The notes under the pieces: generated by a model
The model's input: only the letters and a program-made list of their open reading frames with translations
Told to the model about the DNA's origin: nothing
Database searches by the model: none
Shown here: positions 18,285 to 26,000 of the stretch, piece by piece
Layout of the letters: each line of letters begins with the position of its first letter
How positions within the stretch are numbered: position 1 is the stretch's first letter
Made by a program: the position numbers and the translations under genes
DNA from: an uncultured Candidatus Binatia bacterium
Lineage (GTDB): Bacteria > Desulfobacterota > Binatia > UBA9968 > JAJDTQ01
Direction: 5' to 3'
Length of the DNA stretch: 64,000 nucleotides
NCBI GenBank assembly: GCA_958295985.1
Contig: OY282432.1
Span: 2,699,001-2,763,000 of the forward strand

Positions 18285-18472
18285 AATTATGGACAGGTGC
18301 GTGCTATCATGAACCTGCTCAAGAGGATGGGAGTCAAGCCATGTGGAGTACCGGGGATCCTTGGGGAACGTCGCTTGAGGACTACCTGTCCGATCACGGT
18401 GTGCAAGGGGATGCGGGGACGGGCTCGATGAGCGGCTCCTGAACGAATCTGCGGGAACAGGGAACGGACGTC

Positions 18473-19393
18473 ATGGGAATCGGCATCGGAATCGGCTTCA
18501 GCGGTTGGCCCTTCGGCGATGCCGGTCCCGAGGCATTCTGGAGCGCCGTGGATCTGGCGGAATCCCTGGCCATCGACTCGCTGTGGCTGAGTGACCGGGT
18601 CGTATCCGACGCGCTGAGCCTGGAGCCCGTGGTGGCCCTCTCGTGGGCGGCCGCGCGCACTCGCAGGATGAAGTTCGGCACCAGCGTGCTGGCCCTCCCG
18701 CTCAGGCACCCCACGGTGCTGGCCAAGGAGCTTGCCACCCTGGATTTCCTGTCAGGCGGGCGCCTCCTTCTCGCCGTAGGTCTCGGCCGCGACGACGACA
18801 CCGAGCTCCAGGCCTGCGGCATCCACCGTTCCGAGCGGGCCGGCCGCACCGAGGAAGCGGTCCATCTGTTGCGTGCGCTATGGTCGGAAAACGGGGTCAG
18901 CGCCCAAGGGAAGTATTACCGGCTCCACGACGTCTCCATCCAACCCAAGCCGGCCCAGGCCGCCCCTCCCATCTGGGTCGGAGGCCGCAGCGGCCCCGCC
19001 TTCCGGCGCACCGCCCGCCTGGCCGACGGCTGGCTGGGCTCCCAGATGACCCCCAGGGAGGTGGGGGCCGCCATCGCGCGCATCAGAAAATACGCCGCGG
19101 ACTACGGCCGCCGCATCGACGATGACCATTTCGGCGTGCTGTTCAACTTCTGCTTCGCCCGGGACACCGCGGAAGCCGCCCGGCTCGCCCGCCCTTACGC
19201 CCTCCGTAACCGTACCGACGTGGACTTCGTCGAAACCTCCGCCCTCGGCGCCGCCCAGGACATTACCGCCACGATCCAACGCTACATCGATGCGGGCGCC
19301 TCCAAGTTCGTCGCTCGCCCCGCCTGTCCGCCCGAGGCCGTTCACGAGCAAATCAAGAGGCTGGGCACGGAAGTGATACCGCAGTACGCATGA
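18473..19393 (+). CDS. LLM-class (luciferase-like) flavin- or F420-dependent oxidoreductase
   Basis: A 306-residue TIM-barrel protein of the bacterial luciferase family. Typical segments are LAIDSLWLSDRV, SWAAARTRRMKFGTSVLALPLRHPTVLAKELATLDFLS, GGRLLLAVGLGRDD, and QAAPPIWVGGRSGPAFRRTARLADGWLGS. Members use FMNH2 or F420 for oxidation, reduction or mono-oxygenation; the substrate cannot be inferred. The ATG at 18473 fits the family N-terminus. It appears monocistronic, is divergent from hsdR, and is followed by a mobile-element end at 19415-19462. Confidence 0.85.
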   Translation: MGIGIGIGFSGWPFGDAGPEAFWSAVDLAESLAIDSLWLSDRVVSDALSLEPVVALSWAAARTRRMKFGTSVLALPLRHPTVLAKELATLDFLSGGRLLLAVGLGRDDDTELQACGIHRSERAGRTEEAVHLLRALWSENGVSAQGKYYRLHDVSIQPKPAQAAPPIWVGGRSGPAFRRTARLADGWLGSQMTPREVGAAIARIRKYAADYGRRIDDDHFGVLFNFCFARDTAEAARLARPYALRNRTDVDFVETSALGAAQDITATIQRYIDAGASKFVARPACPPEAVHEQIKRLGTEVIPQYA

Positions 19394-19414
19394 CTCGCCG
19401 CGGTCGGCGCCGGA

Positions 19415-19462
19415 GGCAAAAAGGACCCGCAGATTGGCACGGTTATTTCCGGGACAGGACAC
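19415..19462. repeat. Partial copy of the 24.0-kb palindromic element (one end)
   Basis: These 48 nt match the inverted left end of the element at 23993-24158 with about four mismatches by my count. The end GGGACAGGACAC is preserved. A shorter match (GGGACAGGACACTAGACCCGG) recurs at ~19857-19877, downstream of the next small gene. The element end supplies the last codons and stop of the small gene at 19443-19772. Confidence 0.7.
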
Positions 19463-19772
19463 TAGACCCGGCCCCCCTTTTCAGTGCGGCTTCGAGTGCG
19501 GCCCCTTGGCGTTCGAGTGCCGCTCCCTGGCGTTCGAGCGCGACCCCCTGCCGTTCGAGCGCGGCCCCCTGGTGTTCCATCCCACGGATGAGCGCCCGGA
19601 GCGCTTCCATGCTTTCGGCGTGTCGGGCATCCTCGCGCTTCTCGCGGCGGTCCCCCGCCAGTGTCATGGCAGCAATGCCCCGATGCACGATCCAGACCTG
19701 AGCGGCGCCGACCGCCAAGGCCACGAACGGCCCGGCAATGGTGGCGACGGCAACGGCGGATTCCAGTGGCAT
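19443..19772 (-). CDS. Small membrane protein with 7-residue coiled-coil repeats (paralogue 1)
   Basis: A 109-residue protein. The N-terminal hydrophobic helix (AVAVATIAGPFVALAVGAAQVWIV) is followed by a basic linker (DRREKREDARHAESMEAL) and about four perfect heptads of the type GAALERQ, encoded by 21-nt repeats. Two tandem paralogues lie just upstream on the same strand. The C-terminus differs from paralogue 2 by a small frame shift and reads into a mobile-element end (SSVLSRK). An SD-like AAGGAAGGGAG precedes the ATG. The predicted topology is a single-pass membrane anchor with a cytoplasmic or periplasmic coiled coil. Function unknown. Confidence 0.6.
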   Translation of the reverse strand: MPLESAVAVATIAGPFVALAVGAAQVWIVHRGIAAMTLAGDRREKREDARHAESMEALRALIRGMEHQGAALERQGVALERQGAALERQGAALEAALKRGAGSSVLSRK

Positions 19773-19868
19773 GTTTCTGTCTCCCTTCCTTGGTTGTGTT
19801 AATATACCTTATTTCGACCGCCCCCCTGTCCTATGAACCGGGACCACCTCAATTTTCGGGACAGGACA

Positions 19869-20147
19869 CTAGACCCGGTCTCCCTTCAGTGCGGCTTCGA
19901 ATGCGGCCCCTTGGCGTTCGAGTGCCGCCCCCTGCCGTTCGAGCGCGGCCCCTTGGTGTTCCATCCCACGGATGAGCGCCCGAAGCGCTTCCATGCTTTC
20001 GGCGTGGCGGGCATCCTCGCGTTTCTCGCGGAGGTCTCCGGTGTGGCGCATCTGCCGAATGCCTACCAGGATGACGGTGACGGCCCCCAGGCTGGCGACG
20101 GCCTGGACGGCGCTGATGGCGAGGGTTGCGAGTTCGTATCCGGTCAC
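19869..20147 (-). CDS. Small membrane/coiled-coil protein (paralogue 2)
   Basis: A 92-residue protein starting at GTG 20147: TGYELATLAISAVQAVASLGAVTVILVGIRQMRH, then the shared LREKREDARHAESMEALRALIRGMEHQ linker and three QGAALER-type heptads. The first ~50 residues are nearly identical to paralogue 3, while the linker and heptads match paralogue 1. The gene is thus a mosaic of the two, consistent with recombination within the tandem array. GGGAGACGCGAC precedes paralogue 3 and a similar leader precedes this one. Function unknown. Confidence 0.6.
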   Translation of the reverse strand: MTGYELATLAISAVQAVASLGAVTVILVGIRQMRHTGDLREKREDARHAESMEALRALIRGMEHQGAALERQGAALERQGAAFEAALKGDRV

Positions 20148-20179
20148 GTCGCGTCGCCCTTCCTTTCCGGGACCGGCTG

Positions 20180-20425
20180 CTAGGCCCGGCCTCCTGCTGT
20201 GCGTTCGATGACGGTCTGTAACGCGGCAGTCTGCTGTTCCATGCCCTTGATGATGGCTTCGAGCGACCGCATGGCTTCGGCGTGTCGGGCATCCTCGCGC
20301 TTCTCGCGGAGGTCTCCGGCGTGTCGCATCTGCCGAATGCCTACCAGGATGACGGTGACGGCCCCCAGGCTGGCGATGGCCTGGACGGCGCTGATGGCGA
20401 GGGTTGCGAGTTCGTATCCGGTCAC
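20180..20425 (-). CDS. Small membrane/coiled-coil protein (paralogue 3)
   Basis: An 81-residue protein with the same N-terminal helix as paralogue 2. Its coiled-coil tail (EAIIKGMEQQTAALQTVIERTAGGRA) lacks the perfect QGA heptads. It starts at GTG 20425, with AGGGAAGGGAGA upstream. It is the first of the three in transcription order. It may represent the ancestral form from which the heptad-expanded paralogues arose; this is inference. Confidence 0.6.
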   Translation of the reverse strand: MTGYELATLAISAVQAIASLGAVTVILVGIRQMRHAGDLREKREDARHAEAMRSLEAIIKGMEQQTAALQTVIERTAGGRA

Positions 20426-20495
20426 GTCGCGTCTCCCTTCCCTGCTCGATAATTGCTCACGTCGGGCTCGCTCCCTGGGCTGCTTGTCAAGTTGC

Positions 20496-21890
20496 CTACC
20501 GCATCTCCGCGATCTTGTTGAAGCCGTCGTAGGCGGCGACTTTGTAGGCTTCGGCGAAGGTAGGGTAGTTGAAGACGTTGTCGCGGAAGTACTCGATGGT
20601 GCCGCCGAGGGCGATGACGGCGTGGCCGATGTGGATGATCTCGGTGGCTTCCTCGCCGACGGCGTGGACGCTGAGCAGCTTCAGGCTGTCGGGGTCGAAT
20701 ATCAGCTTCAACATGCCGGCGCGGTCACCCACCATCTGGGCCTTGGAGACGTCTTCGTAATGGGCCTTGCCCACTTCGTAGGGCACACGCTCCGCGGTCA
20801 GTGCCTGCTCCGTCCTGCCCACCATGGAAATCTCGGGGATGGTGTAGATGCCGTAGGGGAAGAAGGGCGCCGGCCGGAGCGCTGGACCGTCGAACATGTG
20901 CGTGCTTGCGAGACGGCCCTGCTCCATGGAGGTGGATGCCAGTGCCGGGAAGCCGATGCAGTCGCCCACGGCGTAGATATGAGGCTGCGCGGTCTGGAAG
21001 TTCTCGTTGACCGCGATGCGGCCCCGCGCGTCGGTTTCGATCCCGATGTTCTCGATGGCGAGCTGGTCGGCGTTGGACTGCCGTCCCACCGTGTAGAGCA
21101 GGGCGTCGCCGGTGACCCTCTTGCCGCTCTCCAGGTCGGCCCGCACCAGACCGTTTTCCTGCACGCTCACCCCGGTGACCGTTTCCCCCAGCCGGAAAAT
21201 GGCGTCGCGGCGGCGCATGTGGTAGGAGAGCGCCTCGATGATCTCACGGTCCACGAAGTCCAGCATGGTGGGGCGCCGTTCGATGATGGTCACGCGCACG
21301 CCCAGTGCGGAGAGCATCGAGGCGTATTCGAGGCCGATGACCCCCGCGCCCACCACGATCATGCTCCGGGGAATCTCTTTACGGTCTCCGCGCCCCAGGT
21401 CTTCGGCCAGCATGATGCGGTAGCCATCGTATGGAATCTCCGGGCTCCGCGCGGAGCGCGTGCCGCAGGCGATGAGGATGTGCTCGCCCCGTATCTGCAG
21501 GCCGTCATCGGTCTGGAGCGTATGCGCGTCCACGAACCGCGCCCAGCCGTTCACCAGGGTCACTCCGTTGCGCTGGAGCTGGTCCGTCACCTGGGCATGC
21601 TCCCTTTCGATGACGGTGCGAACGCGAAACATCAGGTCGTCCACCGTGACGTGCGACATCGGGGCGTAGGCCTGCCCGTAGAACGACTTCTGCTGAAAAC
21701 CCGTGAGGTAGAGGACGGCCAGACGCAGGGTCTTGCTGGGGATGGTGCCGGCGTGCAGGCACACCCCGCCGATCATGTCGTTCTTGTCGATGACGGCGAC
21801 CCGCTTCCCCATCTTGGCCGCGGCGATGGCGCCCTTTTGGCCCGCGGGGCCGCTGCCGATGACGGCCAGGTCGAAGGTTGTCTCGTCCAT
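20496..21890 (-). CDS. sthA: FAD-dependent pyridine nucleotide oxidoreductase, soluble transhydrogenase-like
   Basis: A 464-residue flavoprotein disulfide reductase family member. FAD-binding VIGSGPAGQKGAIAAAKMGKRVAVID is followed by GGVCLHAGTIPSKTLR. This holds one Cys where true disulfide reductases have CxxxxC, as in SthA. It also has the NAD(P) motif VVGAGVIGLEYASMLSALG and a C-terminal dimerisation domain. The expected activity is NADPH/NAD+ transhydrogenation in the cytoplasm. It lies 4 bp after the 2Fe-2S gene in an operon with a FrdA-like flavoprotein, so an electron-transfer role specific to that operon is also possible. Confidence 0.82.
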   Translation of the reverse strand: MDETTFDLAVIGSGPAGQKGAIAAAKMGKRVAVIDKNDMIGGVCLHAGTIPSKTLRLAVLYLTGFQQKSFYGQAYAPMSHVTVDDLMFRVRTVIEREHAQVTDQLQRNGVTLVNGWARFVDAHTLQTDDGLQIRGEHILIACGTRSARSPEIPYDGYRIMLAEDLGRGDRKEIPRSMIVVGAGVIGLEYASMLSALGVRVTIIERRPTMLDFVDREIIEALSYHMRRRDAIFRLGETVTGVSVQENGLVRADLESGKRVTGDALLYTVGRQSNADQLAIENIGIETDARGRIAVNENFQTAQPHIYAVGDCIGFPALASTSMEQGRLASTHMFDGPALRPAPFFPYGIYTIPEISMVGRTEQALTAERVPYEVGKAHYEDVSKAQMVGDRAGMLKLIFDPDSLKLLSVHAVGEEATEIIHIGHAVIALGGTIEYFRDNVFNYPTFAEAYKVAAYDGFNKIAEMR

Positions 21891-21894
21891 GCGT

Positions 21895-22269
21895 TCAGTC
21901 CCGCTGCGCCGGCGACGTCAGCTTCTCGTCGTCGGGCACCGTGTCGGTCACCAGGTCGCGGATCAGCGGCCGTTTGGGCAACGGCTCGACCTTGCCCCCG
22001 GCGGGGGTCAGGCGGGCGGTGCACAGGTAGGCTACCTGGCCGTCGACCAGGGCCATGCAGGTCTTGCAGGCATTGGCGTTCACGCAGCCGTAGCGGAAGG
22101 CGAGGCTGGAGTCCACGTGGGCGCGGATCCATACCAGCGCGTCGAGCACGGACATGCCCTCCACATAGGGCACCCGATACCGATCGTAGCGGCCGGCATC
22201 CCCGGCGCGGCCGCGCCGCACGTGAAGCTCGGTCGTCGTTACGCCGGCCCGGGATGTCGCATCGCCCAT
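21895..22269 (-). CDS. 2Fe-2S protein resembling the N-terminal half of a fumarate reductase/succinate dehydrogenase Fe-S subunit
   Basis: A 124-residue protein with the 2Fe-2S ligand set in RYGCVNANACKTCMALVDG, then a fourth Cys in VAYLCTA. This matches the plant-ferredoxin-type domain of SdhB/FrdB (which begins with VRR.....YRVPYVEGMSVLDALVWI). The C-terminal 4Fe-4S/3Fe-4S domain of ~110 residues is absent, although the frame ends cleanly and no remnant follows before sthA. It lies between the flavoprotein and the SthA-like gene, so it is probably the electron relay between them. The truncation appears original rather than a sequencing break. Confidence 0.75.
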   Translation of the reverse strand: MGDATSRAGVTTTELHVRRGRAGDAGRYDRYRVPYVEGMSVLDALVWIRAHVDSSLAFRYGCVNANACKTCMALVDGQVAYLCTARLTPAGGKVEPLPKRPLIRDLVTDTVPDDEKLTSPAQRD

Positions 22270-22303
22270 GTTCGTATCCTCGTTCAGGACAGCGGACCTC
22301 CCT

Positions 22304-23983
22304 CTACGACCGCGCGTCTCCGTTGGGCCAGCGGGCCTCCATCCGATCCCCGTTCATGGCCAGCGTCTGGTTTCTGACGAGTCGTGCGTCGCCATCCGGG
22401 AAGTCCAGACGCTGGTGCGCGCCGCGGCTCTCGGTGCGCCCGGCCGCGGCCCGCACCACCGCCTCCGCGGTGGTCAGCATGGCGCGAAGCTCCAGCCGGT
22501 CCTGGAGGTCGAGGTTGAAGCCCTCGGCCGGGCGGACGGCAACCGGCGCCTCCCGGATCTCACGGATGCCGTCGAGCCCCTTGCCGAGACCTTCCGCGGT
22601 ACGGAAGGGTCCGGCGTGCTCCCACATGACGTCCTGGAGCCTCCGTTGCAGCACGTTGGCCGGTACGCCGTTCCCGTCGTCGGCGTCCAGGGCGTTTCGA
22701 AGGCGCTCCGCGGCGCCGGCAGCCGCCCCGGCGTTCCATCCGCCGGTGGTGTCGGCCGCCGCGCCCGCGGCTTCCCGGCCGGCGCGTTCCCCGAACACGA
22801 ACGCTTCGGTGATGGCGTTGCCGGACAGGCGGTTGGCGCCGTTGGCGCCGCCGACGGCTTCGCCCGCGGCGTAAAGGCCGGGGACGCGGGTTTCCATGCG
22901 GCCGTCCACGCGGATGCCGCCCATGTGATAGTGCGCGGTGGGGGCCACCTCCACGGGTGTTTGGGTGAGGTCGATGCCGTTGTCCGCCAGACGGTCGATG
23001 ACCGGTCCGAAGGCGGCCCGGAGGGTCTCGTCGGGTACGTGCCGGAAGTCCAGGTAGACGCCGCCGTGAGGGGACCCGCGGCCCGCCTCCACCTCCTTGA
23101 GGATGGCGTAGGAGGCCTGGTCGCGCACGGTGGTGTAGGCGCCGCTGTCCTGGCCGCCGTACTGGTGCATGAACTCGTCGAAGTTCCCGTTCAGCAGACG
23201 CCCCCCCAGCTTGTAGCGGAACGGATCCCACATGATGGGGTCCATGCCCACCAGGCGCGGGGCCAGGTGGGCGATAGGGAAGAACTGGACGAATTCCATG
23301 TCGATGAGCTCGGCCCCGGCCCACAGCGCCAGGGCATAGGCTTCCCCGCCCATGTTGGTGGACGCGCTGTTGCGGCGATAGATCTTGGTCAGGCCGCCCG
23401 CCGCCAGGACCACGGCCCTGGCAGCCAGGGTGACCACGTCACCGGACACCACGTCCATGCCCACGGCTCCCACGGCACGGCCGTCGTACACGACGACCTC
23501 CGTGACCGCGACGTTGCTCAGGCGCCGCACCGAGGACAGGGTGCCGACCTGCCGTCGCAGGGTGCCCGCCACCCCCGGGCCGGTGTTCAGGAAGTCCACG
23601 TAACAGCAACGGGCGCGCCCGTGTCCGGGGGCCTTGACCTGGCGGATCCGATCGTCGGCGCCGCGCGCCCAGTGGGCGCCCCAGGCGTCCATCTCGAATA
23701 TCCGCGTGGGGCCGTTCTCGCACAGAAGCCGCGCCAGCCTCTCGTCGCACAGCTCCCGGCCCGCGGCCAGCGTGTCCTGGAGGTGGTCGGTCCAGTGGTC
23801 CGGCTCTTCGTGACCGATGGCCGCGGCAACGGTCATCTGCGCCATGATGGTGGCGCCGCCGCGGCCCACCAGGGACTTGTCCAGCAACAGCACGGACGCA
23901 TCCTTCCCGGCCGCGGCAATGGCGGCGTACATCCCGGCGCCGCCGGCTCCCACCACGAGGACGTCTGCCGACAAATGGGTCAC
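22304..23983 (-). CDS. FAD-binding succinate dehydrogenase/fumarate reductase-type flavoprotein subunit
   Basis: About 559 residues from GTG 23983. FAD-binding VLVVGAGGAGMYAAIAAAG comes near the N-terminus. GGATIMAQMTVAAAIG and EFVQFFPIAHLAP follow, and PTAHYHMGGIRVDGRMET leads into VPGLYAAGEAVGGANGANRL. These are typical of SdhA/FrdA/AprA. It would oxidise or reduce a dicarboxylate-like substrate using the 2Fe-2S and pyridine-nucleotide partners downstream. The open frame extends upstream to 24184, but that stretch is a palindromic mobile element, so I reject the longer start. No good ribosome-binding site is visible. The element sits only ~10 bp before the start and may carry the promoter. 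Confidence 0.8.
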   Translation of the reverse strand: MTHLSADVLVVGAGGAGMYAAIAAAGKDASVLLLDKSLVGRGGATIMAQMTVAAAIGHEEPDHWTDHLQDTLAAGRELCDERLARLLCENGPTRIFEMDAWGAHWARGADDRIRQVKAPGHGRARCCYVDFLNTGPGVAGTLRRQVGTLSSVRRLSNVAVTEVVVYDGRAVGAVGMDVVSGDVVTLAARAVVLAAGGLTKIYRRNSASTNMGGEAYALALWAGAELIDMEFVQFFPIAHLAPRLVGMDPIMWDPFRYKLGGRLLNGNFDEFMHQYGGQDSGAYTTVRDQASYAILKEVEAGRGSPHGGVYLDFRHVPDETLRAAFGPVIDRLADNGIDLTQTPVEVAPTAHYHMGGIRVDGRMETRVPGLYAAGEAVGGANGANRLSGNAITEAFVFGERAGREAAGAAADTTGGWNAGAAAGAAERLRNALDADDGNGVPANVLQRRLQDVMWEHAGPFRTAEGLGKGLDGIREIREAPVAVRPAEGFNLDLQDRLELRAMLTTAEAVVRAAAGRTESRGAHQRLDFPDGDARLVRNQTLAMNGDRMEARWPNGDARS

Positions 23984-23992
23984 GTCGAAAGT

Positions 23993-24158
23993 CCCGTGTC
24001 CTGTCCCGCAAATAACTGCGCCAATCTGCTGGTCCTTTTTGCCGTCGGCTGCGTTGCTCCTCCTCGCGTGGTGTTTGGCCACCGCTCGTCGTCGCGCCTT
24101 GCCCGCGGCAAAGAGTCCTGCGCATCTTAGCACAGTTATTTGCGGGACAGGACACGGG
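23993..24158. mobile_element. 166-bp MITE-like element with 26-bp perfect terminal inverted repeats
   Basis: Positions 23993-24018 (beginning CCCGTGTCCTGTCCCGCAAA) are the exact reverse complement of 24133-24158. The ~114-bp centre has no transposase. Related ends occur at 19415-19462 and ~19857. It sits immediately upstream of the flavoprotein gene and contributes a spurious N-terminal reading frame. No target-site duplication is obvious outside the repeats. Confidence 0.8.
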
Positions 24159-24304
24159 TCCAAAGAGGGAATACCGTCCACCATGGCGCCGTGGGGCGGC
24201 GGTCCGCCACCGGCATTATCCTTGACGCAATGGAGACTTTCGGTCTAACTAAGGGCATTGAGAAGCACTGATGAACTCCGGACACCCAAGAAGGGGGAAG
24301 AAGC

Positions 24305-25978
24305 ATGGCGCATGATCTGGTTGTGAAGAACGGGCTCGTCGTCGACGGCACCGGCAGCCCCGGTTTCGAGGCGGACGTGGCGATCGACGGGGGAACCATT
24401 GCCGCCATCGACAAGAACGTGGGTCCGGGCCGGACCGAGATCGACGCCCGCGGGAAGGTGGTGGCGCCGGGCTTCATCGACTCCCACACCCACATGGACC
24501 TTTTCATCGTCCAGTATCCCCACGGCAATCCCGTAGTCAACTACGGCGTAACCTCCATCGTCATCGGCGACTGCGGCGCCTCCATCGCGCCGGTGCCGCC
24601 CAAGGGCGAGCCGCGCGACGTGCTGATTACCTATCTGCGCCGGGTGCTCGACGACTACGTCGAGGACAAGGACTGGAAGTGGACGACCTTCCCCGAATAC
24701 CTGGACTATCTCGAGGGTCGGGTGGGCGTGAACGTGGCCGCCCTGGTGCCTCACTCCCCGGTGCGGCTGACGGTCATGGGCGAGGCGGCTTACCAGCGTG
24801 AGTCCACTCCCGAGGAACTGGAGACCATGAAGCAGATGGTCCGGGAGGGCATGGAGGCCGGCGGCATCGGCTTCTCGTCCAGTCCCCGGGGCGGGCCGGC
24901 GATCCATGCCGGGACTCCCAGCACCCTGGCCAGCCAGGAGGAGATGGCGGCCCTGGCCAACGTCGCCGGCGAGTTCGGCGGCTGCTTTCAGTTCAACGGC
25001 TTCGGCAACCTGCTGAAGCCGGAGAGCGGGTTCCCCGAGTTGGTGGAGAAAATCAACGTGCCGATGATCGGCAACGAGTTCCGGGTGAGGCCCGGCGAGA
25101 GGGCGGACGGGGAGCGGGCGATCCAGCTCATGAAGGAGGCCCGGGGTCGGGGCAAGGACATCTACGGGGTCGTCATTCCCTATTCGCACATCCGGCGGTT
25201 CAACATCGACGATTGCTTCATCCTGGACGGCCTGCCTCTCTGGGAGGAGATCAAGCAGGACCGCGACGAACTGCCGCGCAAGCTCGGGGATCCCGAGGTG
25301 CGGCGGAAGCTGGACGAGCAGCGGCGCGAGAACGCGGGCGAACCGGCGTATCCCGAATGGCTGGGGTGGGGCGGCGTGTACTTCGACGTGATGGAACGCG
25401 AAGACTTCAAGTCCCGCGAAGGGCAGAACGTCCCGGAGATCGCCGGGGCCGCCGGCAAGTCCGAGGTGGACGCCTTCTTCGACACCTGGCTGGAGGACGG
25501 ACTGGCGTCCAGGCTCTACTATCAGGGTTTCGCCAACGGGCACATGGACCTTCTGGCCGAGATGATCAAGACCACCGAGGGACTCATCGGCACCGACGCT
25601 GGCGCGCACCTGGACCGGTTCTTCTGGCATGGCGCGCCGACGCGCGTGCTGGGTTACTGGCGCCGCGACAAGAAGCTCTTCAACCTCGAGGAGGCGGTGC
25701 ACAAGATGACCGGCCATCCCGCGGCCAAGCTCAGGATGAACCGGGGACGCCTCAAGAACGGCCTTCCGGCCGACGTCACGGTGTTCGACCCGGACACCAT
25801 CGATGATCTCGCCAGCAAGCGCATGCCGGCCAAGCTCGACGAGGACGAGATCCACCGGCATCCGCCCGGCATCGCCGCGGTGGTGGTCAACGGCCAGGTG
25901 GTGCTGGAAGACGGAGAGTGCAAGGACGTCTTTCCCGGCCGGGTGCGGCGGCAGGAGCTCTTCGTCCCCGGCCAGTAA
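24305..25978 (+). CDS. N-acyl-D-amino-acid deacylase (D-aminoacylase)-family amidohydrolase
   Basis: A 557-residue metal-dependent hydrolase. It begins with the beta-sandwich strand DLVVKNGLVVDGTGSPGFEADVAIDGGTIAAID and the metal site APGFIDSHTHMD. It continues with the family Cys motif SIVIGDCGASIAP, LVPHSPVR and the late GTDAGAHLDRFF. It would hydrolyse N-acyl-D-amino acids or related ring amides in the cytoplasm. AAGGGGGAAGAAGC precedes the ATG. The diiron oxygenase-like gene follows after 22 bp, so the two may act on the same compound. Exact substrate unknown. Confidence 0.85.
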   Translation: MAHDLVVKNGLVVDGTGSPGFEADVAIDGGTIAAIDKNVGPGRTEIDARGKVVAPGFIDSHTHMDLFIVQYPHGNPVVNYGVTSIVIGDCGASIAPVPPKGEPRDVLITYLRRVLDDYVEDKDWKWTTFPEYLDYLEGRVGVNVAALVPHSPVRLTVMGEAAYQRESTPEELETMKQMVREGMEAGGIGFSSSPRGGPAIHAGTPSTLASQEEMAALANVAGEFGGCFQFNGFGNLLKPESGFPELVEKINVPMIGNEFRVRPGERADGERAIQLMKEARGRGKDIYGVVIPYSHIRRFNIDDCFILDGLPLWEEIKQDRDELPRKLGDPEVRRKLDEQRRENAGEPAYPEWLGWGGVYFDVMEREDFKSREGQNVPEIAGAAGKSEVDAFFDTWLEDGLASRLYYQGFANGHMDLLAEMIKTTEGLIGTDAGAHLDRFFWHGAPTRVLGYWRRDKKLFNLEEAVHKMTGHPAAKLRMNRGRLKNGLPADVTVFDPDTIDDLASKRMPAKLDEDEIHRHPPGIAAVVVNGQVVLEDGECKDVFPGRVRRQELFVPGQ

Positions 25979-26000
25979 GCGTACGGGACGGGAGGCATCC

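Noticed and set aside
18341..18442. Tiny plus-strand ORF (33 codons) between hsdR and the LLM oxidoreductase
   Set aside because: Too short, no homology, and only weak ribosome-binding evidence. It also lies upstream of the hsdR promoter on the other strand.
20199..22874. 891-codon plus-strand open frame opposite the sthA/2Fe-2S/flavoprotein operon
   Set aside because: Antisense shadow of three genes with clear motifs on the minus strand.
23984..24184. N-terminal extension of the flavoprotein
   Set aside because: The extra codons are the MITE-like element read through. The FAD-binding fold starts just after GTG 23983.
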